This document shows, one piece after another, positions 20,471 to 28,090 of a DNA stretch of 64,000 nt. A program made the position numbers and the translations under genes. Under the pieces are notes generated by a model, which was not told the origin of the DNA, did no database searches, and saw only the letters and a program-made list of their open reading frames with translations. The number at the start of each line of letters is the position of its first letter. Positions within the stretch are counted from its first letter, which is position 1. The DNA is from Phycisphaerales bacterium (GTDB lineage: Bacteria; Planctomycetota; Phycisphaerae; Phycisphaerales; UBA1924): NCBI GenBank assembly GCA_019744815.1, contig JAIEUA010000001.1, positions 310,001 through 374,000 of the forward strand. The letters run 5' to 3'.

Positions 20471-20514
20471 ACGTTTGAGAATCGGTCTGTGGAGTATGGG
20501 TGGAAGGCGTAGGC
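20471..20514 (+). repeat. 3' end of metallophosphoesterase gene, copy 2
   Basis: This 44-base copy matches 19405-19448 at 43 positions, including the stop codon, and begins 35 bases after the stop of the exported hypothetical gene. It is not part of any gene here. Confidence 0.95.
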
Positions 20515-20573
20515 AACGCCGCCGAGTGCGCGGGCCCCTGAACTGGTTCTTGGTGAAACACGGTCCACGCGCA

Positions 20574-20590
20574 TGGAACACGGTGTTCCA
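20574..20590. promoter_or_regulatory. Inverted repeat upstream of prepilin gene
   Basis: TGGAACAC-G-GTGTTCCA has perfect 8-base arms about 95 bases before the prepilin-like start. It could be an operator. It contains the parS half-sites in the reversed order, so it is not itself a parS. Confidence 0.35.
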
Positions 20591-20684
20591 GCACGCGGCT
20601 GATTCGTGAAACTTCCATCACTTCGTCGATTCACTGCTTCGCTGCTGCGATGGTGCGGTAGGGTGAGAACGAAGGAGTGATGCC

Positions 20685-21467
20685 ATGCGTCGAGAGTCCG
20701 CTCGCCGTGCGTTTACGTTGATCGAGCTCTTGGTCGCGATCGCGATCATCGCGGTGTTGATTGGGTTGCTGCTGCCGGCACTCGGGCGGGCGCGGGACAA
20801 CGCGCGGACGACGAAGTGTGCGGCCAATCTGCGGAGCATCGGCTCGGCGCTGACGATGTATGCCGCGGATCGCAAGGGCACATTCCCGCACTGGTCGGGG
20901 TGGCAGCACTGGGACAAGTTCGGCACTGCCGAGGACGGCAAGGACGGCGACGCGACTGGTCCGGGTTGGACGGAGCAGATGAAGGCGTATGTGGATTCGG
21001 TGGAGACGTACACCGATCCCTCGCGGCCGCGGGAGGAGGCGCCGTTCTGCTACTTCATGTCGGCGCGGTACACATCGGCGCTCACGAAGAACACGATGTA
21101 CACGAGTTTGAACGAGTCGCAGGTGCTGTTCAACTCGCAGTTTGTGTTCCTGGGCGACAGCAACCAGATGAACCTGTACGCCAAGCCCTACGGCAACAAC
21201 CCGACCAAGCCCGACTGCGATCCGGATGACGCGAACCAGCCGGTGGTGTTCTTTGATGGCGAGCGGCCGGCGCATGCGCTCAAGCGGGGCGCGACGAGCG
21301 GCGAGGGTGGGTCGAGCGGCGGCGGGACCAGCGCGGCGGGCGTGGGGGGCTTGACGAATCTGCTCTTCCTCGACATCCATGCGGCGTCGTTCGCGGCGTA
21401 CCAGCCGTCGGCGATGACGTGGAGGGGGCGGGAGTTCACGAATTGGAAGGATGCGAGGAAGGATTGA
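20685..21467 (+). CDS. Prepilin-type N-terminal cleavage/methylation protein
   Basis: A 260-residue type II pseudopilin-like protein. The N-terminus is [20 protein letters not shown] followed by [19 protein letters not shown], the class III signal cleaved before Phe and the hydrophobic helix; from memory, the LLLPAL...A form is the planctomycetal one. The body has [20 protein letters not shown] and a tail with a short His/Asp motif ([12 protein letters not shown]) typical of the group. AAGGAG eight bases upstream sets the start. Role in secretion or surface fibres is inferred; no pilin assembly genes are near. Confidence 0.85.
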   Translation: MRRESARRAFTLIELLVAIAIIAVLIGLLLPALGRARDNARTTKCAANLRSIGSALTMYAADRKGTFPHWSGWQHWDKFGTAEDGKDGDATGPGWTEQMKAYVDSVETYTDPSRPREEAPFCYFMSARYTSALTKNTMYTSLNESQVLFNSQFVFLGDSNQMNLYAKPYGNNPTKPDCDPDDANQPVVFFDGERPAHALKRGATSGEGGSSGGGTSAAGVGGLTNLLFLDIHAASFAAYQPSAMTWRGREFTNWKDARKD

Positions 21468-21508
21468 GGAAGGTATTGGACACGAGGAGGGGGTTCCCGC
21501 GTCTTGGA

Positions 21509-21583
21509 ACGAGCCCCGAGCGTGAGCGAGTGGGCGGCTTGGCGCGCATCAAGGAGACCCACTCGCTTGCGCTCGGGGCTCGT
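21509..21583. repeat. Family A inverted repeat, complete
   Basis: Arms at 21509-21534 (ACGAGCCCCGAGCGTGAGCG and on) and 21558-21583 pair at 24 of 26 positions around a 23-base loop. It lies just upstream of the aminotransferase gene. Read as protein it gives SPERERVG on one strand. Confidence 0.9.
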
Positions 21584-21617
21584 CAAGGCAGGTGTGGCCG
21601 CGGGTCTACGCTCCGCG

Positions 21618-22652
21618 ATGCCCTCTGTGTTTCTCAACGGCCAATTCATTGAGCGCGACAGCGCCACGGTTTCCGCGTTCGACGCCGCCATGCAGCACGG
21701 CGTGGGGCTCTTTGAGACGATGCTCGCGGTCAACAACGGCGGCGAGGTGAAGCCGGGCGATGAGCTGTCGGCGGTGAACGCGTGGGATGTGGTGGATCTG
21801 GACGCGCACCTGGATCGGTTGATCGTGTCGGCGCGGGAGCTTGGGTTGTCGGAGCAGCTGCGCGCGGGGCCGCTGGGTGAGGCGGTGAAGCGGACGGCGG
21901 CGAAGGCCAGCGCGGCGTATCCGGAGTCGCTTCGGCTGCGGGTGCGGCTGACGATCACGGGCGGGGATCTGAATCTGCTCGACAAGGCGCGGCAGGTGCG
22001 CGAGGGCAAGGCGACCAAGGACGCCCTCGAGCATCAGCCCACGCTCATCATCGCCGCGACGCCGGCGACGCAGTATCCGGCGGAGATGTTTGACCGCGGC
22101 GTGATGGTGACGATCGCGGATTGGAAGGCCAACCCGCTCGACATCTTCCAGGGGCACAAGACGGTGAACTACTGGGCGCGGCTGCGGGAATTGCAGATCG
22201 CCGCGGCGAAGCGGGCGGGCGAGGCGCTCATCTTCCAGGTTAGCAATCACCTCGCGGGTGGGTGCGTGAGCAATGTGATTCTCGTGAAGGACGGCGTGGC
22301 GATCACGCCGATCGCGCGGGGCGAAGAGAGCGAGGCCGCGGGGCATGATGGGGTGGTGGGCGACGCGGAGACAAGCGGTCGCGGGCGGGCGGTGATGCCG
22401 AGCCCGGTGCTGCCGGGGATCACACGGCGGTGGGCGCTGGATTGGTGTGCCGCGAACGACGTCGAGGTGGTGAAGCGGATGGTGGCGATCGATGATGTCT
22501 TGAACGCCGATGAGGTGCTGCTGACGAACTCGTCGTGGGGCGTGTTGCCGGTGGTGCGGGTGGAGTCGCACGGCATCGGCGCGGGCGAGCCGGGGACGCT
22601 GGGGGGCGAACTGGTGCAGGCGTGGCGGGAGCGGACCGGGCTGGATGACTGA
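21618..22652 (+). CDS. Class IV aminotransferase (branched-chain aminotransferase/ADC lyase-like)
   Basis: A PLP enzyme of fold type IV, 344 residues. The start MPSVFLNGQFIERDSATVSA and HGVGLFETMLAV are typical, and the PLP lysine is probably in FQGHKTVNYW. The family Glu that contacts the PLP ring (usually xEGxxSN) appears as Gly in HLAGGCVSN at residue 214. There is also a charged insertion (ARGEESEAAGHDGVVGDAET). It could be a branched-chain aminotransferase, D-amino-acid aminotransferase or aminodeoxychorismate lyase; TrpE and MqnA in this window make the last plausible but not shown. The start has no strong ribosome-binding site. The last 22 bases recur at 23737. Confidence 0.8.
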   Translation: MPSVFLNGQFIERDSATVSAFDAAMQHGVGLFETMLAVNNGGEVKPGDELSAVNAWDVVDLDAHLDRLIVSARELGLSEQLRAGPLGEAVKRTAAKASAAYPESLRLRVRLTITGGDLNLLDKARQVREGKATKDALEHQPTLIIAATPATQYPAEMFDRGVMVTIADWKANPLDIFQGHKTVNYWARLRELQIAAAKRAGEALIFQVSNHLAGGCVSNVILVKDGVAITPIARGEESEAAGHDGVVGDAETSGRGRAVMPSPVLPGITRRWALDWCAANDVEVVKRMVAIDDVLNADEVLLTNSSWGVLPVVRVESHGIGAGEPGTLGGELVQAWRERTGLDD

Positions 22653-22653
22653 C
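22632..22653 (+). repeat. 3' end of aminotransferase gene, copy 1
   Basis: These 22 bases around ACCGGGCTGGATG and the TGA stop match 23737-23758 at 19 positions; the copies encode RTGLDD and RTGLDA before the stop. Confidence 0.65.
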
Positions 22654-22825
22654 GCTCGGCAAGGCCCGATGGACGGCCCCGGGGTGCTTTCGCACCTTCG
22701 GCGGGGACGCCGGAACCACTGAAAACAGCGCGAGTTGTAACCACAAAACGGCAAAATTGCTGGCGAAATCTTGTTTCGGGCGCATGCTCGCAGAGAGCGG
22801 GACCACGTTCCGTCTGGAGGTCGAT

Positions 22826-23437
22826 ATGCGCGCGATGCGTTTGTTTGGCGTTGGTGCGGTGCTGGCTGTCAGTGGAGCGGTGGCTTCGACGGCGTCGGCC
22901 GCGATCTATCTGTCGGGCGTGGTGTGGTACGGGGCGACCCCCACCGGCGGAACGGGGACCGAACCGGCGGAGTTTGACAACATCGTGGGGACGGGCAATT
23001 TGCCCGGCACGATCAACGGTGCGGCTCGTGGCACGACGTTCCTGCTCGCCGAGGGCGCGAATGTCTTCACGTACTCGGGCGTTTTCGGAGGGTACAACGC
23101 CCTGTCGATGTACTTCTCGACCGACGCTGGTCCGTTCAATCGCGCGTTCGGCTCGGCGCCGGACCTGGTGGTGTACGGCTCGAACGCGCCGCTGACGCCG
23201 CTGGCTGGATCGCAGGTGCAGACGAACGGTCAGTTCTCGGGCACCGTCGCGTACGCCGGCAACAGCAGCTTCACGATTGATGACCGTGTGATCACGGTGA
23301 CGGCGTTGAACGTCGACGGCGGTGCGGGTACGTTCACACTCACGGTGACACCAATCCCGGCGCCAGCGGGCGTCGGCGCACTGGCCGCAGCGGGCCTGAT
23401 CGCGGCGCGTCGTCGCCGTGCGGCCGCATCGGCCTGA
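22826..23437 (+). CDS. Secreted protein with PEP-CTERM-like tail
   Basis: A 203-residue exported protein. Signal peptide MRAMRLFGVGAVLAVSGAVA then STASA; the tail is IPAPAGVGALAAAGLIAARR followed by an arginine-alanine run. GGAGG at 22816-22820 is well placed for the ATG at 22826. Function unknown. It lies between the aminotransferase gene and a second copy of that gene's 3' end. Confidence 0.8.
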   Translation: MRAMRLFGVGAVLAVSGAVASTASAAIYLSGVVWYGATPTGGTGTEPAEFDNIVGTGNLPGTINGAARGTTFLLAEGANVFTYSGVFGGYNALSMYFSTDAGPFNRAFGSAPDLVVYGSNAPLTPLAGSQVQTNGQFSGTVAYAGNSSFTIDDRVITVTALNVDGGAGTFTLTVTPIPAPAGVGALAAAGLIAARRRRAAASA

Positions 23438-23504
23438 GCCAATCTCGATCGCACCGCAAAGGCATCGGTCGCGCCACAGAGCTGGCGGACGGATGGTGTT
23501 GCGC

Positions 23505-23609
23505 GTTCGTTGACGGGCCGATCAGGTCGTTGTACGCCGCGGCGAAGAGCACAGGGTCGGCGTCACCGACGAACGTGTCGGCGTTGAGGTCGCGTACGCC
23601 GCCTCTCAA
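23505..23609 (-). pseudogene. Remnant of a dockerin-like protein tail
   Basis: The minus strand reads RDLNADTFVGDADPVLFAAA then YNDLIGPSTN, a recognisable but damaged EF-hand-like tail (normally DLNxDxxVDDxDFVLFAAAYNDLICP). No upstream body or signal peptide is left. This is the relic of a secreted-protein gene, in the 322-base gap between 23437 and 23760. Confidence 0.7.
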
Positions 23610-23736
23610 GAGCTCGGCTTCGCGGCGCGGTGAGTGGGGCCTGGTTGATCGAGGTGTGGGTGCCGTCGCGACCGATCCGGCGGACGGTGTCCTCGTCGGG
23701 GAGGATGAGGGCGCCCTGACGCTGGCAAGATGGTCA

Positions 23737-23758
23737 CGAACCGGGCTGGATGCTTGAC
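23737..23758 (+). repeat. 3' end of aminotransferase gene, copy 2
   Basis: Matches 22632-22653 at 19 of 22 bases including the stop TGA. The in-frame sequence before it (GALTLARWSRTGLDA) resembles the aminotransferase end (GTLGGELVQAWRERTGLDD, with a four-residue gap), so the relic may extend somewhat upstream. Confidence 0.6.
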
Positions 23759-23759
23759 A

Positions 23760-24071
23760 TCACATCGGCGCGATGTGCGGCACGATGTAGAGCACGAGGA
23801 TGTGCGTCGCCAGGCCCAGGCCCAGGACTCCGAAGAAGATCTGGATCGAGAGGATCGCGACGTGGCGGGCGAAGAGCCGAAGGGCTCGCGACCACGGGCC
23901 GGAGAGGTCGGGGATGCGCGGGGCCTTGTACGCGACGGCGGTGAGGACCGAGATGAGCGCGAGGCAGTAGACGTTGACGAACCAGGGCGAGGAATAGGCG
24001 GCGGGCCAGATCGTGGAGATCGGGTCGATGAAGGGTGTGTAGGCGAGGGTGGCCGCGGCGTGGGGGAGCAT
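23760..24071 (-). CDS. Small membrane protein
   Basis: A 103-residue hydrophobic protein with about three membrane helices (WFVNVYCLALISVLTAVAYK; ALRLFARHVAILSIQIFFGV; LGLATHILVLYIVPHIA). Its ATG overlaps the stop of the upstream membrane protein gene (TGATG), so the two are translationally coupled and probably interact. Function unknown. Confidence 0.7.
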   Translation of the reverse strand: MLPHAAATLAYTPFIDPISTIWPAAYSSPWFVNVYCLALISVLTAVAYKAPRIPDLSGPWSRALRLFARHVAILSIQIFFGVLGLGLATHILVLYIVPHIAPM

Positions 24072-24559
24072 CAGGCCTTTCGCGAGAGCGGTGGGAAGGC
24101 GGCGTCGATGGCGGCGAGCACGTTGAGCAGGCCCGCGACGACGGTGAAGAGGATGCCCATGTCGTGGACGCGGCCGAGGGACCTCTGGGCCGGGGGTGTG
24201 CCGTTGGGGGTCAGGATGCCCTGGGCGTTGATGGATTCATTGGGACCGGCCATGCGGCGGGGTGCGTTGCGGAGGTTGGGGTCGATGCCCTTGTACTTGG
24301 TCTGGTGCACGTAGTTGGTGGCGAAGGTGAGGACGCCGACGGGCGCTTGGCCAATGAACCAGAGGGTGTCTTCTTCCTTGTCGACGGCGTCGATCCCGCC
24401 GATGAACAGGCCGCTGAGGAAAAGGCCAAGGACCCCCAGCGCGACGAAGAGGCCGCGGCGGAACTGGCCCAGGAAGACGTGCCCGAGACCTGGGATGGCG
24501 AGCGCGAAAACACCCGCGAGGGGGTTGAAGCCGTGGGCTGGGGCGGTCGGTTCGGTCAT
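24071..24559 (-). CDS. Planctomycetal membrane protein (NPLAG...PGLGH type)
   Basis: A 162-residue membrane protein beginning MTEPTAPAHGFNPLAGVFAL then AIPGLGHVFLGQFRRGLFVA. This P-G-L-G-H motif between helices is, from memory, typical of a planctomycetal family of unknown function (DUF6677-like; number not checked). About three helices, with a hydrophilic loop at 75-125. First gene of a coupled pair with the gene at 23760-24071. Confidence 0.75.
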   Translation of the reverse strand: MTEPTAPAHGFNPLAGVFALAIPGLGHVFLGQFRRGLFVALGVLGLFLSGLFIGGIDAVDKEEDTLWFIGQAPVGVLTFATNYVHQTKYKGIDPNLRNAPRRMAGPNESINAQGILTPNGTPPAQRSLGRVHDMGILFTVVAGLLNVLAAIDAAFPPLSRKA

Positions 24560-24727
24560 GAGGGGGTGGGTGGTTGCGGAAGAGGGGCTTGAAGAGAGTT
24601 GAAAGCCCCACTGGACGCGGCGCGGGAGCGGGGGAAAGATCGGCCGCCGGGGGAAGGGGTGATGAAGATTGGTTGGGGCGGCGGGTGAGGAGTTAGGGGA
24701 GTGCGAGAGAGTGTGAGGGGAGTGGGT

Positions 24728-24755
24728 TTGACAGGGGCGGAAAAGGCAGTACTGT
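24728..24755 (+). promoter_or_regulatory. Candidate sigma-70-type promoter
   Basis: TTGACA (24728-24733) followed after 16 bases by TACTGT (24750-24755), in the 333-base gap between divergent genes. The -35 is perfect; the -10 agrees at 3 of 6. It would drive the acidic-protein gene at 24893. Nothing else is seen in the gap. Confidence 0.4.
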
Positions 24756-24892
24756 ACCGCCTCGTGAGGGAGGGGCTGCGGGGGGAGTGGGGCACAGACC
24801 GAAGTAGGAACGACCGGTGGGCGATGGAAGTTCGAGGAAAAGCACCGAACGCGGCGGCATGAGGGCCGCGTGAATCAGAGAGGGCTTGATCG

Positions 24893-25216
24893 ATGGTGGC
24901 GATGCTGAACAGATTTGCCCGTGAAGCCGAAGAACGCCGTGGTTTGCCGCGGCACGTGCCGACCGGATTCGAGACCCCGGGTCGCGAGGAGCGCGCGTTC
25001 GGCTCGCCCGCGTTGCCGGCCGAGGTTGTCATGTTCGACGAGGACGATGACGACGAGGATGAGGACGAGTCGTTCGACGACGACGCGGAGGATGACGACG
25101 CCGCCGGCGAGGACGCCGACCTGGACGACGACGAGGACTTCCTCGACGACGAGGGTGACGACGACCTCGATGATGACTTCGAGGACGATGAGGAAGACGA
25201 CGACGAAGATCTGTGA
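24893..25216 (+). CDS. Small protein with very acidic C-terminal half
   Basis: A 107-residue protein. Residues 1-46 are mixed (MVAMLNRFAREAEERRGLPR); residues 48-107 are almost only Asp and Glu with a few Phe, Ala and Leu. Such tails occur in planctomycetes and may act as nucleic-acid mimics or chaperone-like tails (inference). The ATG at 24893 has GAGAGGG about 10 bases upstream; a second ATG is at 24902. It has its own promoter candidate and a strong terminator, so it is a single-gene unit. Confidence 0.7.
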   Translation: MVAMLNRFAREAEERRGLPRHVPTGFETPGREERAFGSPALPAEVVMFDEDDDDEDEDESFDDDAEDDDAAGEDADLDDDEDFLDDEGDDDLDDDFEDDEEDDDEDL

Positions 25217-25244
25217 TCCCGGGCGACTGCCTAGAGACCTCAAC

Positions 25245-25271
25245 AAACCCCTCCGAATGGAGGGGTTTTTT
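25245..25271 (+). terminator. Rho-independent terminator
   Basis: AAACCCCTCC-GAAT-GGAGGGGTTT followed by further T gives a perfect 10-base-pair stem and six T, 28 bases after the acidic-protein stop. The remaining sequence to 25526 shows no gene or clear signal. Confidence 0.92.
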
Positions 25272-25526
25272 CATGGGGTTGGGCGGGCGCGAGAACGGGG
25301 AGTGTGGAAAAGAATGGGCCGAAGGTCTGAGAACCACTCGAGGTGCGGTTGGTGTTCTCGGGCGTGGGCGGCGGCGGTGAAGTCATAGAACGCATCTTGG
25401 AGAGAGCAAGGGCGTGTCGCTCGCGGGCGGTGTGAAGAGATGCCGGCGGCGGGTCGATGGGGTGGTGGGGAGCGTGCCGCGCCCGGGAGGGGAGATGCGG
25501 CGAGCTTCTCAGGAGAGCCGACCCCC

Positions 25527-26057
25527 ATGACCAATCGCAACGCGAATCAGCCCGAGGATCGCTCCGGGAACCCCGACCGCGGCAACCCGGAAGCTGGCCA
25601 TGCTGACGGCGCCAACCCGGAGAAGGGTCCGATGGCGTTCGACCCGCAACGCGGCTTGGGGACCAGCGGCGTGGTGGACCGGCGGCTGGGGCTCGATCGC
25701 CGCGAGATCGCCAAACGCAACGGCACCGAGGACCCGACGGGCCTGGAGCGCCGGCGTGGCCGCGGGAGGCGGCTGTCGGACTTCACCAAGAGCGCCGAAG
25801 AGGGCGAGATGACCAAGGAACAGTTCCTGTTCCTGTCGGCCATCGACGCGTTCAAGAAGGCCAACGGCAAGACGTTCCCGACGTGGACGGATGTGCTCGA
25901 GGTGGTGCGGCTCTTGGGTTATCGCAAGACCTGCAAGGCCGAGATGCACCTTCGCAACGCCGAGGATTGGATGGAGATGGCGGATACGCCGTCGAATGTG
26001 CGGCCGCAGCGGTGGCACGAGCGGGAGAAGATCGATCGGGACCGCCGGGCGGCGTGA
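25527..26057 (+). CDS. Conserved-looking hypothetical protein
   Basis: A 176-residue soluble protein. Residues 1-45 are disordered and rich in Asn, Pro and Gly; residues 50-90 are basic (VVDRRLGLDRREIAKRNG; LERRRGRGRRLSDFTKSAEE); residues 95-155 are an alpha-helical domain (QFLFLSAIDAFKKANGKTFP, TWTDVLEVVRLLGYRKTC). AGGAG at 25511-25515 sets the ATG at 25527. No domain recognised; the basic stretch suggests nucleic-acid contact. Confidence 0.75.
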   Translation: MTNRNANQPEDRSGNPDRGNPEAGHADGANPEKGPMAFDPQRGLGTSGVVDRRLGLDRREIAKRNGTEDPTGLERRRGRGRRLSDFTKSAEEGEMTKEQFLFLSAIDAFKKANGKTFPTWTDVLEVVRLLGYRKTCKAEMHLRNAEDWMEMADTPSNVRPQRWHEREKIDRDRRAA

Positions 26058-26086
26058 GCGCGGTGGATCACTGATAGAATCATCGC

Positions 26087-26311
26087 ATGAGCAAGTCCTT
26101 TCCCGTCATGCTCCTGCCGCAGCCCGAAGGCGGGTACTTCGTGCAGTGCCCCGCCCTTCCCGGCTGCTACAGCGAAGGCGAGACGGTCGAAGAGGCTCTC
26201 GCCAATATCCGTGAGGCGATTGAACTCGTTCTCGAAGACATGGCTTCGCGCGGCGAAGCGGTGCCGACGACCGGTCCTGCGATTGTCACCGAGATCACGA
26301 TCGCGGCATGA
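26087..26311 (+). CDS. hicB: HicB-family antitoxin
   Basis: A 74-residue antitoxin with the HicB fold: FPVMLLPQPEGGYFVQCPAL then PGCYSEGETVEEALANIREA. It neutralises HicA by binding its active site. No C-terminal DNA-binding extension (HTH or ribbon-helix-helix) is present, so it is the short form and autoregulation may need another factor. Its stop overlaps the hicA start by 4 bases (ATGA). Antitoxin precedes toxin, the less common order for this family. Confidence 0.9.
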   Translation: MSKSFPVMLLPQPEGGYFVQCPALPGCYSEGETVEEALANIREAIELVLEDMASRGEAVPTTGPAIVTEITIAA

Positions 26312-26538
26312 GCGGGTTGCCTGTCATCTCTGGGCGTCAAGCGGTCGCCGCGTTGAAGCGGCTTGGCTACGAGGTCGTTCGTCAGAAGGGCAGTCATCTT
26401 CGGCTGCGTCACCCGACGGACCCCTCTCGCCAGCCGGTCACCGTGCCCGACCACAAAGAGCTGAAGTCGGGCACGCTCCGAGCCATCATCCGGGATGCGG
26501 GCGTGAGCGTCGAAGAGTTCCGATCTCTCGTACCCTAG
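26308..26538 (+). CDS. hicA: HicA-family mRNA interferase toxin
   Basis: A 76-residue toxin with the double-stranded-RNA-binding-like HicA fold: SGRQAVAALKRLGYEVVRQK then GSHLRLRHP, with the catalytic histidine in GSHL. It cleaves mRNA when free of HicB. The end LRAIIRDAGVSVEEFRSLV is typical. Coupled to hicB by ATGA; purB starts only 4 bases after its stop, so purB may be expressed with the pair. Confidence 0.92.
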   Translation: MSGLPVISGRQAVAALKRLGYEVVRQKGSHLRLRHPTDPSRQPVTVPDHKELKSGTLRAIIRDAGVSVEEFRSLVP

Positions 26539-26542
26539 CGGC

Positions 26543-28090
26543 ATGGCCGCGAATCCCTCGCCGTACGACACCTACACCAGCCCCCTCGCCACCCGCAACG
26601 CGAGCGAGGAGATGCTGCGGCTGTGGTCGGCGCGGCACAAGTTCAACACGTGGCGACGCATCTGGCTGGCGGTGGCGGAGGCCCAGCATGAGATGGGGCT
26701 GCCGGTCACCAAGGAGCAGGTCGAGGAGCTGCGGGCGGTCGTGAATCGGCCTGGCGGGATCTCGGATGATGAGATTCGCCTTGCCGAGAAGTACGAACGC
26801 GAGCTGCGGCACGACGTGATGGCGCATGTCCACGCCCTGGGTGATTCGTGCCCGAAGGCGAAGGGAATCATCCATCTGGGGATGACGAGTCAGGATGTGG
26901 TGTGCAATGCGGATTTATTGACTCTTGGGGCTTCGATAAGGATCGTCTGCACGAAGCTAGCACGAGCGATTCTTGCGTTTGCAGAGCCAGTGGCGCGATA
27001 TGGTGCGATGCCCACGCTGGGATTTACCCACTATCAACCAGCACAGCCCGGAACTGTCGGGCGTCGATGCGCGCACTGGTCTTCGGAGCTAGTCCTAGCC
27101 GTTGAACGAATTGAGTCGCATTCGTGGAATCTTCGTTTTCGAGGGCTCCGAGGCGCGACTGGAACGCAGGCAGCGTTTCTCGAGCTTGCGACTCGCGTGC
27201 CTGATCGCGTAGATGCGATCGAGGAGCATGCTCTGAAAATGCTCGGAGAACAGCACGAGCACGCAGTCTCTTGGTCACGAAGGGATCCAGAGAACCTGCG
27301 GCTCAACGTGTTCGATATCTCTGGCCAAACCTACCCACGCGTCATCGACACCTTCATCCTTGCCGACCTCGCGTCCGTCGCCGCCGTCCTCCACAAGATC
27401 GCCACCGACATCCGGCTCCTCTGCAACCGCAAGGAGATCGACGAGCCTTTCGAGGACAAGCAGATCGGGTCGTCGGCGATGCCGTACAAGCGGAACCCGA
27501 TGCGGTGCGAGCGGATCTGCGGCCTCTCCCGTTTCGTGATGAACCTCGTCGGCAACGCCTATGACACCGCCGCCACGCAGTGGCTGGAGCGGACGCTCGA
27601 CGACTCGTCGAATCGACGGCTGTCGCTGCCTGAGGCCTTCCTCGCCCTCGACGGGGCGCTCGACCTGATGCACAACGTGGCGTCGGGTCTGATCGTGCAC
27701 GAGGCGATGGTGAAGAAGAACCTGATGGCTGAGCTGCCGTTCATGGCGACCGAGAACATCCTGATGGAGTGCGTGAAGCTCGGCGGCGATCGCCAGCACT
27801 ACCACGAGTTGATCCGCCAGCATGCCCAGGCCGCGGGGTTGCGGGTGAAGCAGGAAGGGCTCGACAACGACCTGCTTGAGCGCCTCAAGAACGACCAGAA
27901 CTTCTGGAGCACCAAGCGCGGCGGGCCGCTGTCGGCGGAACTGAACTGGGACGGCGTGATGGACCCGATGAAGTACGTCGGGCGGAGCGTCGAGCAGACC
28001 GAGCGGTTCATCAAGGAAGTGGTCGAGCCGCTGCGGGAGCAGTACAAGGACGCGATCGCGAAGCTGGGGACGAGCGGGCCGAAGGTGTGA
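26543..28090 (+). CDS. purB: Adenylosuccinate lyase
   Basis: Catalyses two fumarate-releasing steps of purine synthesis. The fumarate-lyase signature SSAMPYKRNPMRCE is at about residues 309-322, with GMTSQDVVCNADL at 112-124 and TLGFTHYQPAQPGTVGRR in between. The length of 515 is above the common 430-480 and fits the long PurB group. Between 26915 and about 27330 the codon use changes sharply (TTA, ATA, CTA, GTA, AGG codons appear), then returns. The stop overlaps the next gene (GTGA). The 3' end recurs at 28671-28723. Confidence 0.95.
   Translation: MAANPSPYDTYTSPLATRNASEEMLRLWSARHKFNTWRRIWLAVAEAQHEMGLPVTKEQVEELRAVVNRPGGISDDEIRLAEKYERELRHDVMAHVHALGDSCPKAKGIIHLGMTSQDVVCNADLLTLGASIRIVCTKLARAILAFAEPVARYGAMPTLGFTHYQPAQPGTVGRRCAHWSSELVLAVERIESHSWNLRFRGLRGATGTQAAFLELATRVPDRVDAIEEHALKMLGEQHEHAVSWSRRDPENLRLNVFDISGQTYPRVIDTFILADLASVAAVLHKIATDIRLLCNRKEIDEPFEDKQIGSSAMPYKRNPMRCERICGLSRFVMNLVGNAYDTAATQWLERTLDDSSNRRLSLPEAFLALDGALDLMHNVASGLIVHEAMVKKNLMAELPFMATENILMECVKLGGDRQHYHELIRQHAQAAGLRVKQEGLDNDLLERLKNDQNFWSTKRGGPLSAELNWDGVMDPMKYVGRSVEQTERFIKEVVEPLREQYKDAIAKLGTSGPKV
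28032..28090 (+). repeat. 3' end of purB, copy 1
   Basis: TGCGGGAGCA...GGACGCGATCG...to TGA encodes LREQYKDAIAKLGTSGPKV. It aligns with 28671-28723 with a 6-base in-frame gap (GTACAA) and three substitutions. Confidence 0.93.

Noticed and set aside
23530..23757. 75-codon plus-strand frame
   Set aside because: Its left part is the antisense of a dockerin-like relic and its right part the aminotransferase 3' end copy; it is not treated as a gene.
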